A stretch of 64,000 nt of DNA from an uncultured Acetatifactor sp. (GTDB lineage: Bacteria; Bacillota; Clostridia; Lachnospirales; Lachnospiraceae): assembly GCA_910584865.1 (NCBI GenBank), contig CAJUCE010000027.1, positions 1-64,000 on the forward strand, read 5' to 3'. Numbering within the stretch: the first letter of the stretch is position 1; each line of letters starts with the position of its first letter. Below the pieces are notes generated by a model. That model was not told where the DNA came from. It did no database searches and saw only the letters and a program-made list of their open reading frames with translations. This document shows positions 30,794-39,767 of the stretch, piece by piece. Position numbers and translations under genes: made by a program.

Positions 30794-31624
30794 TTGGAAG
30801 TAATCCTTGTGCTGCTGATCGTGGCAGTCTTAAACGGAGCGGTTGCATTTATTGACGAGATGCTCTCTGCGCTTGTTCCCATGACCCTTCATGCAGACCA
30901 GTACATGACCGGGGCATATGGGGGCAGCATGGTGGATGTCCTGTTTGAGATCCTGCTGGGCTTCGGGGTGTCGCTGATCATCCTGAAATTCCTGAAAAAA
31001 GGATTTGAGTGCTATGTGATGTGGACGGACGGGGACCCGGACAGCGAGCCGGTGTACCTTGTGACCCGGTTTATCCAGGCGGTTGCCGTGGCGGTGTCTT
31101 TTCCGGTGCTGTACGGGTGGATGGCTAACATTACAACAGATCTGACTGACAAACTGCTGGCGGCCATTGGGGCATCCACAGATTATGACTGGACAGCATG
31201 GGTTGACGCCGTATCTTCCGGGGGTATTGTAACTGCCATCTTCGGGCTTGTGTTTGTCATCAGCTATTTTCTGCTGTATTTCCAGTTCCTGATGCGTGGG
31301 CTGGAGATCATGATCCTGCGGATCGGCGTGCCGGTGGCCTGTGTGGGGCTTCTGGATAATGACAAGGGAGTGTTTAAAAGCTACATGATGAAGTTTTTCC
31401 AGTCCGCTTTTTCCGTAGTGGTGCAGATCGCCCTCTGCAAGCTGGGGGTGGGCATGATGATGAACATGAGCGTATTCTGGGGGATTGCCTGTATCGTGCT
31501 TGCCATTAAGACTCCCCGGTTCTTAAGCGAGTTCATGGTGCCGGCCGGCGGAGGCAGCGGCGTGGTGAACAATGTCTACCATTCCGTGCGTCTGGTGGGC
31601 ATGGCAAAAAATCTCATAAAGTAA
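30794..31624 (+). CDS. VirB6/TrbL-like polytopic membrane protein
   Basis: The 276-residue protein has five to six membrane segments, including EVILVLLIVAVLNGAVAF, VLFEILLGFGVSLIILKFL, FGLVFVISYFLLYFQFLM and FWGIACIVLAIK. It has a conserved ICE signature RGLEIMILRIGVPVACVGLLD. It is the channel-forming inner-membrane component of the T4SS. The start is TTG at 30794 behind GGGAGGTGAT. It is followed by another small membrane protein and PrgI. Confidence 0.82.
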   Translation: MEVILVLLIVAVLNGAVAFIDEMLSALVPMTLHADQYMTGAYGGSMVDVLFEILLGFGVSLIILKFLKKGFECYVMWTDGDPDSEPVYLVTRFIQAVAVAVSFPVLYGWMANITTDLTDKLLAAIGASTDYDWTAWVDAVSSGGIVTAIFGLVFVISYFLLYFQFLMRGLEIMILRIGVPVACVGLLDNDKGVFKSYMMKFFQSAFSVVVQIALCKLGVGMMMNMSVFWGIACIVLAIKTPRFLSEFMVPAGGGSGVVNNVYHSVRLVGMAKNLIK

Positions 31625-31636
31625 GGTGGTGGCGGT

Positions 31637-31849
31637 ATGGTGACGATAGATGATATTTCCATGGCTGCCATCTCCCTTATCCGGCTGGGTGCGGTATTCC
31701 GGTTCATCTACTGCATGGTACGGCTGGAGGGTGCGGAGGAAGAGCAGATGCAGTACCGGAAGCGGGCAAAGAATACGGTGCTGTTCTATGTGTTTGCGGA
31801 ATCCGTCTGGCAGATCAGGGAGATTGTATTTTTCTACTACGGAGCATAG
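31637..31849 (+). CDS. Small membrane protein of the transfer operon, 70 aa
   Basis: The protein contains SMAAISLIRLGAVFRFIYCMV and a later TVLFYVFAESVWQIREIVFFYY helix, joined by a charged loop (EGAEEEQMQYRKRAK). The two-helix hairpin is typical of minor T4SS subunits. It lies 12 bases after the VirB6-like gene and 14 bases before PrgI. Confidence 0.6.
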   Translation: MVTIDDISMAAISLIRLGAVFRFIYCMVRLEGAEEEQMQYRKRAKNTVLFYVFAESVWQIREIVFFYYGA

Positions 31850-31863
31850 GAGGAAAGCGGAAG

Positions 31864-32184
31864 ATGGAGCATGAGATCAGCCTGTATATCCCCACGGGGG
31901 TAAAGGCGCAGAATGAACTTTTTAACGGCTTTGGGAGGCGGGAGCTTCTGCAGAGCGCCGTGGGTTCCCTGCTGGGAGGGGCGGTGGCAGCCCTTTTGTG
32001 GCTGGTGTCCGGAAATGTGGCATTGACCGTTGTGGCGGCACTGACCGGGATCTTCGGCAGCGTGATGATGTGTACCAAAGACCAGAACAACCAGAGCGTG
32101 GTTGACCAGATCGGGAACATGGTGCGGTTTGGCCGGAGCCAGCAGATCTATCCCTACCGGATGCTGGACGAATGGGGAGAATGA
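31864..32184 (+). CDS. PrgI-family (VirB3-like) T4SS protein
   Basis: The 106-residue protein has the PrgI pattern: YIPTGVKAQNELFNGFGRREL, two close membrane helices (SLLGGAVAALLWLVSG; ALTVVAALTGIFGSVMM), and a QSVVDQIGNMVRFGRSQQIYPY tail. PrgI/VirB3 proteins partner VirB4. The VirB4 gene normally follows directly, but here it is displaced by 15 kb (48109) by methylase and Tad genes. Confidence 0.85.
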   Translation: MEHEISLYIPTGVKAQNELFNGFGRRELLQSAVGSLLGGAVAALLWLVSGNVALTVVAALTGIFGSVMMCTKDQNNQSVVDQIGNMVRFGRSQQIYPYRMLDEWGE

Positions 32185-32284
32185 AGCTGTGGTAAGGCAG
32201 TAAAGTATACCGTCCAGGTACAACGGGATTTTTCTCGGAAGAATTATCTGGGCAATTAAAAACAGAGAACAGGAGGGCATATCT

Positions 32285-33925
32285 TTGACGTTTCTTGACC
32301 TTTTCGCCGGGATCGGAGGATTCCGCAGAGGTCTCGAAAGAAGCGGGCATGCCTGTGTGGGGCATGTCGAAATCGATAAATACGCAAATAAAAGCTACAT
32401 GGCAATGTACGGGCTGGAAACCTGTCCTTATGGGACAGGCGGCCCGGACGCGAACAGCTGCAGGATGTGCAGGCAGGAGGTGAGGGAGGACTGTGATGGG
32501 ACAGGATGCGGAGAGAAATGTAAAGGCGAATGGTACGCAAAGGACATTAAGCAGCTCACAGCAGGAGAGGTTCCAAAAGCTGAGATCTGGACTTTCGGAT
32601 TTCCTTGTACCGACATTAGTATCAGCGGCCGAATGGCTGGGCTCCATGGGGAGAGAAGCGGACTCTTTTTTGCGGTCACTGGTCTGCTCAAAAGCACGGC
32701 TCCCGAAGATAAGCCCCGATACCTTATCATTGAGAATGTTAAACATCTTGTGTCTAACGAGGGAGGCGGGGATTTTACCACCGTTCTCTTTGAGTTATGG
32801 GAGGCAGGGTATGACTGTGAATGGTGCGTTGTCAATTCCAAAGACCACGGCGTCCCCCAGCACAGGGAAAGAGTGTACCTTGTTGGATATCCTGGAGGAA
32901 GAGGTGGACGAAAAATATTTCCTCTCGGCGGAGCAAACCCTGCGCCTGTTAAAAGACTCCTGGACGGGAAACAGGGAAAGCGGGTCTACGACACCACAGG
33001 AACATCCATTACCCTGACGGCAAACGGCGGGGGATTTGCCGGGAGGACGGGATTGTATGCCGTGCCGGTAGACGGCGGAGAGGGCATCGCCGGGGAACAG
33101 GGGCGGAAAAGGACATTTATAGCCAGCGATACCGGGGCAAAAGACGGGACATTTTCGGCCGGTGATGTCAGGGAGCAGGCTGGCGCATTTACGGACAGTG
33201 ATGCCAGTGGACAGAGTGAGATGTTTACGGCCAGAGAGGTCAAAGCGCAAAATCTTAATCCGGAGCAGATGGCTGACCATGCGAAGATGCCGCCCTGCAC
33301 ATCTTTCATTGACCTGAGCCGGGAGCCGAAGTTTACGGAACTTTCCCGCAGCGTCATGGCAAAACAGTATGCCGGGATCACCAACCACAAGGGGGAGACT
33401 TCCGGCATTTTTATCTGTAAGGGACACCCGGAATGTGTGCGGGCGGTGATCACTCCCGACCGCATGGAGAAGCGGCAGAACGGGCGGCGGTTCAAGGAGC
33501 CGGGGGAACCCGGCTTTACTCTGACCTGCCAGGACCGGCATGGCATCCTTTTATGCTGTATGGAAGAGGGGCTTGCCATCCGGGAGGCGAAAAAGGACGG
33601 GTATACCAAAGCGGTGCATGGGGACGGAATCAACCTCTCCTATCCCAACAGCACCGTCAGCCGGGGACGGGTGGGGAAACAGTGCGCCCAGACACTGCTG
33701 ACCGGCGGGAGCATGGGAGTCCTGCTGTGCTGCCGCATCCGCAGGCTGACCCCAAGGGAGTGCTGGCGGCTGCAGGCATTTGAGGACTTCCTGTTTGACC
33801 GGGCGGAGGCGGCGGGGATCAGCGATGCCCAGCTTTACAAACAGGCCGGGAATGCCGTCACGGTCAACGTGGTATATGAGATTGGCCTTAAACTGGCGGA
33901 AAGCGGGGTGGCGGATGAAGTTTAA
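32285..33925 (+). CDS. DNA (cytosine-5)-methyltransferase with Cys-rich insert and internal repeats
   Basis: The 546-residue C5-methylase has motif I DLFAGIGGFRRGLE, the catalytic GFPCTDIS (about residue 105), ENVKHL, QHRERVYLVGYP, and a C-terminal QAGNAVTVNVVYEIG motif X. A cysteine cluster (seven Cys between about 47 and 80, CRMC and CGEKC included) interrupts the fold after motif II. Near 270-320 the variable region holds four 12-residue repeats starting (T/A/M)F. The start is TTG at 32285, seven bases after AGGAGGG. There is no restriction partner nearby, so it is probably a protective orphan methylase. Confidence 0.85.
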   Translation: MTFLDLFAGIGGFRRGLERSGHACVGHVEIDKYANKSYMAMYGLETCPYGTGGPDANSCRMCRQEVREDCDGTGCGEKCKGEWYAKDIKQLTAGEVPKAEIWTFGFPCTDISISGRMAGLHGERSGLFFAVTGLLKSTAPEDKPRYLIIENVKHLVSNEGGGDFTTVLFELWEAGYDCEWCVVNSKDHGVPQHRERVYLVGYPGGRGGRKIFPLGGANPAPVKRLLDGKQGKRVYDTTGTSITLTANGGGFAGRTGLYAVPVDGGEGIAGEQGRKRTFIASDTGAKDGTFSAGDVREQAGAFTDSDASGQSEMFTAREVKAQNLNPEQMADHAKMPPCTSFIDLSREPKFTELSRSVMAKQYAGITNHKGETSGIFICKGHPECVRAVITPDRMEKRQNGRRFKEPGEPGFTLTCQDRHGILLCCMEEGLAIREAKKDGYTKAVHGDGINLSYPNSTVSRGRVGKQCAQTLLTGGSMGVLLCCRIRRLTPRECWRLQAFEDFLFDRAEAAGISDAQLYKQAGNAVTVNVVYEIGLKLAESGVADEV

Positions 33926-34562
33926 CGTGCTGTATATCGACCCGCCGTGGGCTTACCAGGTTTATTCCAAAAAAGGGCGGGGGCGGAGTGCCGAGAACCA
34001 TTACCGGACCATGCAGACAGAAGATATCTATGCACTGGATATCGGCGGGATTGCGGCCAGGGACTGTGCCTTGTTTTTATGGGTGACATTTCCCTGTCTG
34101 CTGCAGGGGCTGGAGGCTCTCCGGCGCTGGGGATTTACTTATAAGACACTGGGGTTCTGCTGGGTGAAGCGGTGCCGGAAGCAGACAGATAAATGGTTCT
34201 GGGGGCTGGGGTTCTGGACGAGGGCGAACCCGGAGCTGTGCCTGATCGCCGCCAGGGGGAACCCAAAACGGATGTCAAAGGCGGTACACTGCATCGTGGA
34301 TACGCCGGTGGAGCGGCACAGCAAAAAGCCGGACGAGGTGCGCAGGCGGATTGAACTGCTGATGGGGGATGTCCCCCGTGCGGAACTGTTTGCCAGGGAG
34401 GCGCATCCCGGCTGGGTCTGTGTGGGGAATGAGATTGACGGCATGGATATCAGGGACGCCATCGAACAGCTGAAGGAGGTGCAGGATGGATTTTCAAAAA
34501 CGGATGGATCTGCTGATGGAGCGGGCGGAGGAGGAATACGAAGAGCTGTTAAAGAACGCTGA
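33915..34562 (+). CDS. MT-A70-family adenine methyltransferase
   Basis: The 215-residue protein starts KFNVLYIDPPWAYQVYS with the DPPW catalytic motif. It continues with IAARDCALFLWVTFPCLLQG, YKTLGFCWVK, and the family end HSKKPDEVRRRIELLMGDVPRAELFAR. MT-A70 enzymes methylate adenine N6 and are common on phages and ICEs. ATG 33915 overlaps the C5-methylase stop by 11 bases, so the two are coupled. Its own 3' end overlaps the next gene by 77 bases. Confidence 0.88.
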   Translation: MKFNVLYIDPPWAYQVYSKKGRGRSAENHYRTMQTEDIYALDIGGIAARDCALFLWVTFPCLLQGLEALRRWGFTYKTLGFCWVKRCRKQTDKWFWGLGFWTRANPELCLIAARGNPKRMSKAVHCIVDTPVERHSKKPDEVRRRIELLMGDVPRAELFAREAHPGWVCVGNEIDGMDIRDAIEQLKEVQDGFSKTDGSADGAGGGGIRRAVKER

Positions 34563-34980
34563 TTTTTCTGATAAAAACCTGCTGAAAGAAGCAAGGCGGA
34601 TTGCGGCTATGGACATGATATACCGGAACCTGGAAGGATTCCTGGCTGGAAGCCCTACAGATGTGGAGGCCATGCTGTTTTATGACCGGCCGCTGGAGGC
34701 ATTCTATGACAGCCTGCAGGAGCAGGACTTGCTGCTGCTAAACGGAGTGGTAGAGGCGCTGAACGGATTCCTGACGGATACCAGAAGGCATATTTATGAA
34801 GTCTGGATACAGGGGGAGCCTGCATCGGTGGAAGAGATACAGAAGGCGCGGGAGTTTTTTGACATGGAGCAGGAGATTGGGAAAGAGGCAGAGAAGGAAG
34901 AGTGGGAGATCGTAGACGGAGGACGGGAGAATCTGGCAGGGTATGGGGGCGGAAGGGAGGAAGATGGACTGGAACGCTGA
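34486..34980 (+). CDS. Hypothetical helical protein, 164 aa (weak DUF3848-like look)
   Basis: GGAGGTGCAGG precedes the ATG at 34486, inside the 3' end of the MT-A70 gene. The protein is helical and acidic. EAMLFYDRPLEAFYDSLQE near residue 65 recalls the PL-x-x-(V/F)Y element of DUF3848 proteins, but this is weak. The tail is Gly-rich and ends DGLER. Its stop overlaps the prepilin peptidase start. Confidence 0.5.
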   Translation: MDFQKRMDLLMERAEEEYEELLKNADFSDKNLLKEARRIAAMDMIYRNLEGFLAGSPTDVEAMLFYDRPLEAFYDSLQEQDLLLLNGVVEALNGFLTDTRRHIYEVWIQGEPASVEEIQKAREFFDMEQEIGKEAEKEEWEIVDGGRENLAGYGGGREEDGLER

Positions 34981-35560
34981 TACATGGAACCTGTTTCTTA
35001 CCTGGACGATGTTTTCCCTGTTTGCCGGACTGCTGTGTGATATGGCAATGCGCTGGTATCTGAAAGAAACGGAAGAACTGCATATGACGGCGGGTATCAG
35101 TATGGCGGTGACAGCTGTAATGACAGGTATCCACGGATTTACTCCGGCTGCGCTGCGCTGTGTCCTGCTGTGCTATGTTCTGGTACTGGCGGGGGCGGCG
35201 GATATTGCCACCCATGAGATACCGGATGCCTTCCATCTGCTGATTGCCATGGCGGGACTGATTGGATTTCAGCCGGTTCCTGCGCTGTTGGGATTTTTGG
35301 TGGTTCCGCTGCCGTTTTTGATTGCGGCGCTGAAAACCGGGAAGATCGGAGGCGGGGATGTGAAGCTGATGGCGGCCAGCGGCTTTGCCCTGGGGGTGTC
35401 CGGCGGCTTCTGGATGATGTTCTGGGGGCTTTTGATGGCTCTTTTGTGGAACGCATCCATGTGCAAAGGAAGAGAGGACACTTCCCTGGGAAAGGGCAGC
35501 CTTCCGCTGGCCCCCTTTCTGGCGTTTGGCTGTTTTGTGGTATTGCTGCCTGTTTCATAG
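34964..35560 (+). CDS. A24-type prepilin peptidase (TadV/CpaA-like)
   Basis: The 198-residue membrane protein has about six helices. It carries both catalytic aspartate sites of type IV prepilin peptidases: AADIATHEIPD (about residue 82) and KIGGGDVKLMAASG (about 130, GxGD type). It lacks the N-methylase domain, as in the Tad/Flp TadV branch. GGGAGG lies just before ATG 34964. It should cleave the Flp-like (29971) and TadE-like (42746, 43163) products at their Gly sites. Confidence 0.85.
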   Translation: MDWNADTWNLFLTWTMFSLFAGLLCDMAMRWYLKETEELHMTAGISMAVTAVMTGIHGFTPAALRCVLLCYVLVLAGAADIATHEIPDAFHLLIAMAGLIGFQPVPALLGFLVVPLPFLIAALKTGKIGGGDVKLMAASGFALGVSGGFWMMFWGLLMALLWNASMCKGREDTSLGKGSLPLAPFLAFGCFVVLLPVS

Positions 35561-35623
35561 AAAAACTCCGAATGGAATTTCTGGTGTAAGAAGCGAAAAC
35601 TGGAACAGAAAAGAGAACCAATA

Positions 35624-35667
35624 ACGCTCCTGATCCTGTCAATATAAGCTGGCAGTTTCAGGAGCGT
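35624..35667 (+). promoter_or_regulatory. Perfect 10-bp inverted repeat before cpaB
   Basis: ACGCTCCTGA (35624-35633) is complementary to TCAGGAGCGT (35658-35667), with a 24-base loop, in the 136-base gap between the peptidase and CpaB genes. There is no T-tract. It may be an attenuator or a protein-binding site. Confidence 0.5.
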
Positions 35668-35696
35668 ATCAAAGTTGATTGGAGGATAAAAACGAA

Positions 35697-36620
35697 ATGA
35701 AAAATCTATTAAAAAACAGGATTGTGGTGGGACTGGTCTGTATTATTGTGGCCCTTGCCATCTGCTTTGGGCTGACGCCCATGTTCAATGATGCCCTGAC
35801 TTCCACGGTGGAGATTGTCCGGGTGAACGCAGAGATTAAGGAAGGAGACCAGATCACGGCAAAGATGGTGACGAGCGTGGAGGTGGGCGGCTATAACCTG
35901 CCCTCTAACGTAGTGTACCGGATGGAGGATGTTGTGGGCAGGTATGCCAACACTGACCTTTACAAAGGGGACTATATCCTTGCCGGTAAGCTGTCAGACA
36001 CACCGCAGCTGAAAAATGAGTATCTTACCGGTTTGGACGGAACGAACCGCGCCATGTCCATCACCATCAAGAGCTTTGCGGCGGGGCTGTCCGGCAAGCT
36101 GGAACGGGGGGATATTGTTTCTCTGATCGCCAGTGACGTGGGGGATCTGCGGGAAACACTTATCCCAGCGGAACTGCAGTATGTGGAGATTATCGCCACA
36201 ACCCTGAGTGATGGAACGGACAGTGACATGCAGGAAGAAGAGGACGATGCAGGACTGGCATCTACCATTACTGTTCTTGTGACTCCAGAGCAGGCAAGGC
36301 TCCTTGCGGAACTGGAACAGGAGGGGAGTATCCATGCGGCTCTGGTGTATCGTGGAAACCGTGAGAACGCAGGGAAGTTCCTGGAAGAACAGGCCAGAGT
36401 GCTGGAGGAACTGTATACGGAAGAGGCGGAGGAAACAGAGGGAGAGGAAGGCGCAGAAGGAGAAAATCCTGCGGATAATGAAAACAGCGGGGAAGAAGAT
36501 GGCGGGGAAAGCGGTTCCGGAAATGGGGAAGAGAAACCGGCCGGGGCAGAGACGGAGAAAACAGGACAGTCAGAAGCAGCCGGAAGTGACAGGGCTGATG
36601 ATGCGGGAAGTCAGGAATAA
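35697..36620 (+). CDS. CpaB/RcpC-like Tad pilus protein (SAF domain)
   Basis: The 307-residue protein has an N-terminal membrane helix (VVGLVCIIVALAICFGL) and a SAF/CpaB domain (VEIVRVNAEIKEGDQITAKM, VVGRYANTDLYKGDYILA). A segment with GKLERGDIVSLIASDV and ITVLVTPEQARLLAELE follows. The last 80 residues are extremely Glu/Gly-rich. In Gram-negatives CpaB works with the secretin; in Firmicutes it is thought to guide the pilus through the wall. ATG 35697 sits after GGAGGA. Confidence 0.82.
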   Translation: MKNLLKNRIVVGLVCIIVALAICFGLTPMFNDALTSTVEIVRVNAEIKEGDQITAKMVTSVEVGGYNLPSNVVYRMEDVVGRYANTDLYKGDYILAGKLSDTPQLKNEYLTGLDGTNRAMSITIKSFAAGLSGKLERGDIVSLIASDVGDLRETLIPAELQYVEIIATTLSDGTDSDMQEEEDDAGLASTITVLVTPEQARLLAELEQEGSIHAALVYRGNRENAGKFLEEQARVLEELYTEEAEETEGEEGAEGENPADNENSGEEDGGESGSGNGEEKPAGAETEKTGQSEAAGSDRADDAGSQE

Positions 36621-36684
36621 GGAGGCAGGAAAGATTGAAGATATTGACTGATATGCGTACTGAAACGGATAAGGGGGTATCCAT

Positions 36685-37590
36685 ATGGAACGGGATAAAA
36701 TGCTGACCATCATGGGGAGCCCGGGGAGCGGAAAGACCACTACCGCCGTGAAGCTGGCCCGCACCCTTGCTGCCAGGAGAAAGAACGTGATCCTGGTTTT
36801 GTGCGACCCGTTCACGCCTGTGATCCCTGCGCTGCTCCCGGCGGGGACGGAGCATGACACTTCCCTTGGATTCCTTCTGACAGCGCCGGGGCTGACACAG
36901 GGCAGCATCCTGAATGCCTGCATTCCGGCACCGGGAAGCGAATACATCAGCCTGCTGGGGTATAAGACAGGGGAAAGCCTGATGAACTATCCCAAGGTGA
37001 CACGGGACAGGGCGCTGGAACTGTTTGTGTCCCTGCGGTATCTGGCGGATTATGTCATTATAGACAGCACCACTATCTTTGAAGCAGATCCGGCATCCTT
37101 TGTGGCCATTGAGACGGCGGACAGGGTGCTGAAGATGGGAACGGCTAACTTAAAAGGCATCTCCTGGTTCCAGACCCATTCCCCCATGCTGGCAGACAGC
37201 CGCTACCGGAAAGACAGGCAGGTAACAGCAATGGGGAACCTGAAAGTGGGGCAGGACTGGGAATCCGTCTCCGGACAGTACGGGGGAGTGGACTACATGC
37301 TGCCATACATAGCGGAACTGGAACAGCAGGACAATGAGATGGCGCTGTTTGAGCCAATGTTTTCCCAGGAAAGCACCGTATATCAGGCGGAAATTAACCG
37401 GATTCTGCTGGATGTGTTTGACTTCCAGGTGGCGCCGGCCCGCCAGACGGGAAAGAGGATGGCGGATGTGAAGAGAGCCGTACCGGACAGGACGGAGGCG
37501 GCATCCATGGCGGGAAAAGAAAGGCACAGGGAGAAGAGCGGAAAAGGAGGTTTTAAAGTGCCGTTTGCAAAGAACCGGGGTGAGTTTTGA
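36685..37590 (+). CDS. TadZ/CpaE-like P-loop ATPase
   Basis: The 301-residue protein opens LTIMGSPGSGKTTTAVKLA, a canonical Walker A, followed by NVILVLCDPFTPVIPALLP. YVIIDSTTIFEADP is in the Walker B position. It resembles the ICE version of TadZ, which positions the Tad machine at the membrane. The C-terminus is basic and disordered. AAGGGGG precedes the ATG. A second related ATPase gene lacking a Walker lysine occurs at 50808. Confidence 0.75.
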   Translation: MERDKMLTIMGSPGSGKTTTAVKLARTLAARRKNVILVLCDPFTPVIPALLPAGTEHDTSLGFLLTAPGLTQGSILNACIPAPGSEYISLLGYKTGESLMNYPKVTRDRALELFVSLRYLADYVIIDSTTIFEADPASFVAIETADRVLKMGTANLKGISWFQTHSPMLADSRYRKDRQVTAMGNLKVGQDWESVSGQYGGVDYMLPYIAELEQQDNEMALFEPMFSQESTVYQAEINRILLDVFDFQVAPARQTGKRMADVKRAVPDRTEAASMAGKERHREKSGKGGFKVPFAKNRGEF

Positions 37591-37632
37591 TGCAGGAGAT
37601 GCAAAGGGATCATTGTCTGATGGAGAAAAGGA

Positions 37633-38394
37633 ATGGAGATAAAAAGAAATCAGGTTTACGAAGCGGACTGTATGGAAGTTTTGAGAAGCCTTCCGGATGC
37701 AGGTATAGATTTGGTCATTGCAGATCCGCCGTATTTCCGCATGAAGGGCGGGTTTGACTTTGTGTTCCGGACAGAATCGGAATACCTGGGATGGTGCATG
37801 GAGTGGGTATCGGAGTGTTACAGGGTGCTGAAACCCACCGGTGCCTTTTACTGCTGGGGGAGCTGTCAGCTGCTTGATAAACTTTCCGTATTTATCTTAG
37901 GACAGTTTGGCTGGATTAAGAGGAACCTGATCGTCTGGAATTATGCCACGGGACGGCCGGGAAAGTCCGCTTACCGGCATGAGAGTGAATTCCTCTGGTT
38001 TTACAGCAATCCCTTACATGAAATCAGGCATGACAGCATCCGTATCCCTTATCATGCCGGGGGAGAAAAAGACAAGCGGAAAAATCCGAAAGGGAAAACC
38101 TGCGGGGATGTCTGGGAATGCTCAAGGGTGAAGCCGAATTACCGGGAAGCCACCGGGCATCCGACACAAAAACCGGAAAAGCTGTCGGAGAGGATCGTGC
38201 TGGCCAGCAGTTCCCCCGGGGATCTGGTACTGATACCCTTTGCCGGTTCAGGCACGGAAATCATTTCCTGCATGAAGAACCGGAGGGATTTTATTGCGGC
38301 AGAGACCAACCCTGTTTATATCAGGGAGATGATTCTGCCACGGATGGAGAAAGTAAAAAATGAAAGGGGGAACCTGATTGCAGGAAACATTTGA
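37633..38394 (+). CDS. Beta-class N4/N6 DNA methyltransferase
   Basis: The 253-residue protein starts RNQVYEADCMEVLRSLPDAG, then motif IV ADPPYF (about residue 30). The AdoMet site FAGSGTEIISCMKNRR lies near 206, and the target region is between them. This order defines the beta class. It shows the HPTQKPEKLSERIV element before motif I. There is no endonuclease gene nearby. It is the third orphan methylase in 6 kb, and its end overlaps the CpaF gene by 17 bases, so it has been built into the Tad operon. Confidence 0.88.
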   Translation: MEIKRNQVYEADCMEVLRSLPDAGIDLVIADPPYFRMKGGFDFVFRTESEYLGWCMEWVSECYRVLKPTGAFYCWGSCQLLDKLSVFILGQFGWIKRNLIVWNYATGRPGKSAYRHESEFLWFYSNPLHEIRHDSIRIPYHAGGEKDKRKNPKGKTCGDVWECSRVKPNYREATGHPTQKPEKLSERIVLASSSPGDLVLIPFAGSGTEIISCMKNRRDFIAAETNPVYIREMILPRMEKVKNERGNLIAGNI

Positions 38395-39751
38395 CATTCA
38401 CGGCTATGCGGGGATGCTGGGCGGAGAGATCCGCCTGCGCCCGTTTCCGGAAGTCTTAAAGGAAGTACAGGAGCATATCACAAGAAATTATGCTTCTACC
38501 CTGAAAGACGACCCGGACGAGAGCCGGGAACTTGTAAAGTCGTATATCCAGAAATATCTGGAAAATAACCGTCTGGGAGTGGAGGATACGGAGCAGGAGG
38601 AATTGTGCGATCTGATCTACGGGGAGATGACCGGATTTTCTTTCCTGACAAAATACCTCTACCGGGACGATGTGGAGGAGATCAACATCAACCAGTGGAA
38701 GGATGTAAAAGTCACCTATTCCAACGGGGAGATCCTGCCCTGCAAGGAGCATTTCAATTCTCCCCAGCACGCCGTTGATGTAATAAGGCGGATGCTCCAT
38801 AAGTCCGGCATGATTTTTGACAGCGCCCAGACCATCGTGGTGGGGCATCTTTCCAATAAGATCCGTATCACCGTCATGGGGGACGGGGTGATCGACCGGG
38901 ACAAGGGACTGTCCGCATCCATCCGTATCGTCAATCCCCGGAAGCTGACGAAACAGCAGTTTGTGGACTATGGGACGGCAACGGCGGAGATGCTGGACCT
39001 GCTGGCTGCCTGCTACTGCCACGGGGTATCCATGTGCATCACCGGCGCCACTTCCAGCGGAAAGACCACCCTCATGAGCTGGATTCTGGGGCAGGTCCCC
39101 TACAATAAACGCATCGTCACGTTGGAGCAGGGCTGCCGGGAGTTCGATCTGACGGCAGAGGATGGAGAGGGGAACGTGCTGAACAACGTGGTCCATCTTG
39201 TGACCCGGTTCTCCGATGATCCCAAGCAGAACATCACCCTTGTGAAGCTGCTGGAGACTACCCTGACCATCAACCCGGACTGTGTGGCAGTGGCGGAGAT
39301 GAAGGGCGCCGAGAGCATGCAGGCCATCAATGCGGCCAACACCGGCCATTCCGTCATCACCACCATCCATGCCAATTCCTGCGCGGATACCTATTACCGG
39401 ATGGTGACGCTGTGCAAGCAGTCCTATGACATGGACGATTCCACCCTGATGGGGCTTGCCACCAAAGCCTTCCCCATTGTGGCCTTTGCGAAGAAGCTGG
39501 AGGACAACAGCCGCAGGCTCATGGAGATCTCCGAGTGCGAGTACCTGCCGGACAGCACCCGCCCTGGAGAGAGCAGGCAGCGGATGCGCACCCTGTACCG
39601 GTTCAATATCACAGATAACCGGATTGTGGATGGAAAAGCGAAGATTATCGGCCACTACGAAAAGGTGGAACCGCCGTCAGAGGGGCTTCTGAAACGGCTG
39701 CGGGAAAATGGCATGTCCTTTAAGACACAGCAGCAGCTTTTCGGCATTTAG
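38378..39751 (+). CDS. CpaF/TadA-type secretion ATPase
   Basis: The 457-residue hexameric ATPase powers Tad pilus assembly. Walker A ITGATSSGKTTLMSW is near residue 222, with LEQGCREFDL after it. The Walker B/Asp-box region NPDCVAVAEMKGAE is near 304, and NTGHSVITTIHANSC is near 320. The N-terminal domain (EEINI...VKVTY) is complete. The start is TTG at 38378 after GAAAGGGGG. It is a TadA rather than a VirB11 by gene neighbours (TadB, TadC), though the families are related. Confidence 0.88.
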   Translation: MQETFDIHGYAGMLGGEIRLRPFPEVLKEVQEHITRNYASTLKDDPDESRELVKSYIQKYLENNRLGVEDTEQEELCDLIYGEMTGFSFLTKYLYRDDVEEININQWKDVKVTYSNGEILPCKEHFNSPQHAVDVIRRMLHKSGMIFDSAQTIVVGHLSNKIRITVMGDGVIDRDKGLSASIRIVNPRKLTKQQFVDYGTATAEMLDLLAACYCHGVSMCITGATSSGKTTLMSWILGQVPYNKRIVTLEQGCREFDLTAEDGEGNVLNNVVHLVTRFSDDPKQNITLVKLLETTLTINPDCVAVAEMKGAESMQAINAANTGHSVITTIHANSCADTYYRMVTLCKQSYDMDDSTLMGLATKAFPIVAFAKKLEDNSRRLMEISECEYLPDSTRPGESRQRMRTLYRFNITDNRIVDGKAKIIGHYEKVEPPSEGLLKRLRENGMSFKTQQQLFGI

Positions 39752-39767
39752 GCAGGAGGTGACGGGA

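Noticed and set aside
32493..33017. 174-codon plus-strand ORF inside the C5-methylase gene
   Set aside because: Unlike the tnpV case, it has no family resemblance and no ribosome site, and conserved methylase motifs lie in the other frame.
36634..36705. Short ORF between cpaB and tadZ
   Set aside because: It is about 23 codons, starts with TTG, and runs into the tadZ gene with no coding signal.
38456..39655. 399-codon minus-strand ORF
   Set aside because: It is antisense to the conserved cpaF/tadA gene; composition is typical of a shadow frame.
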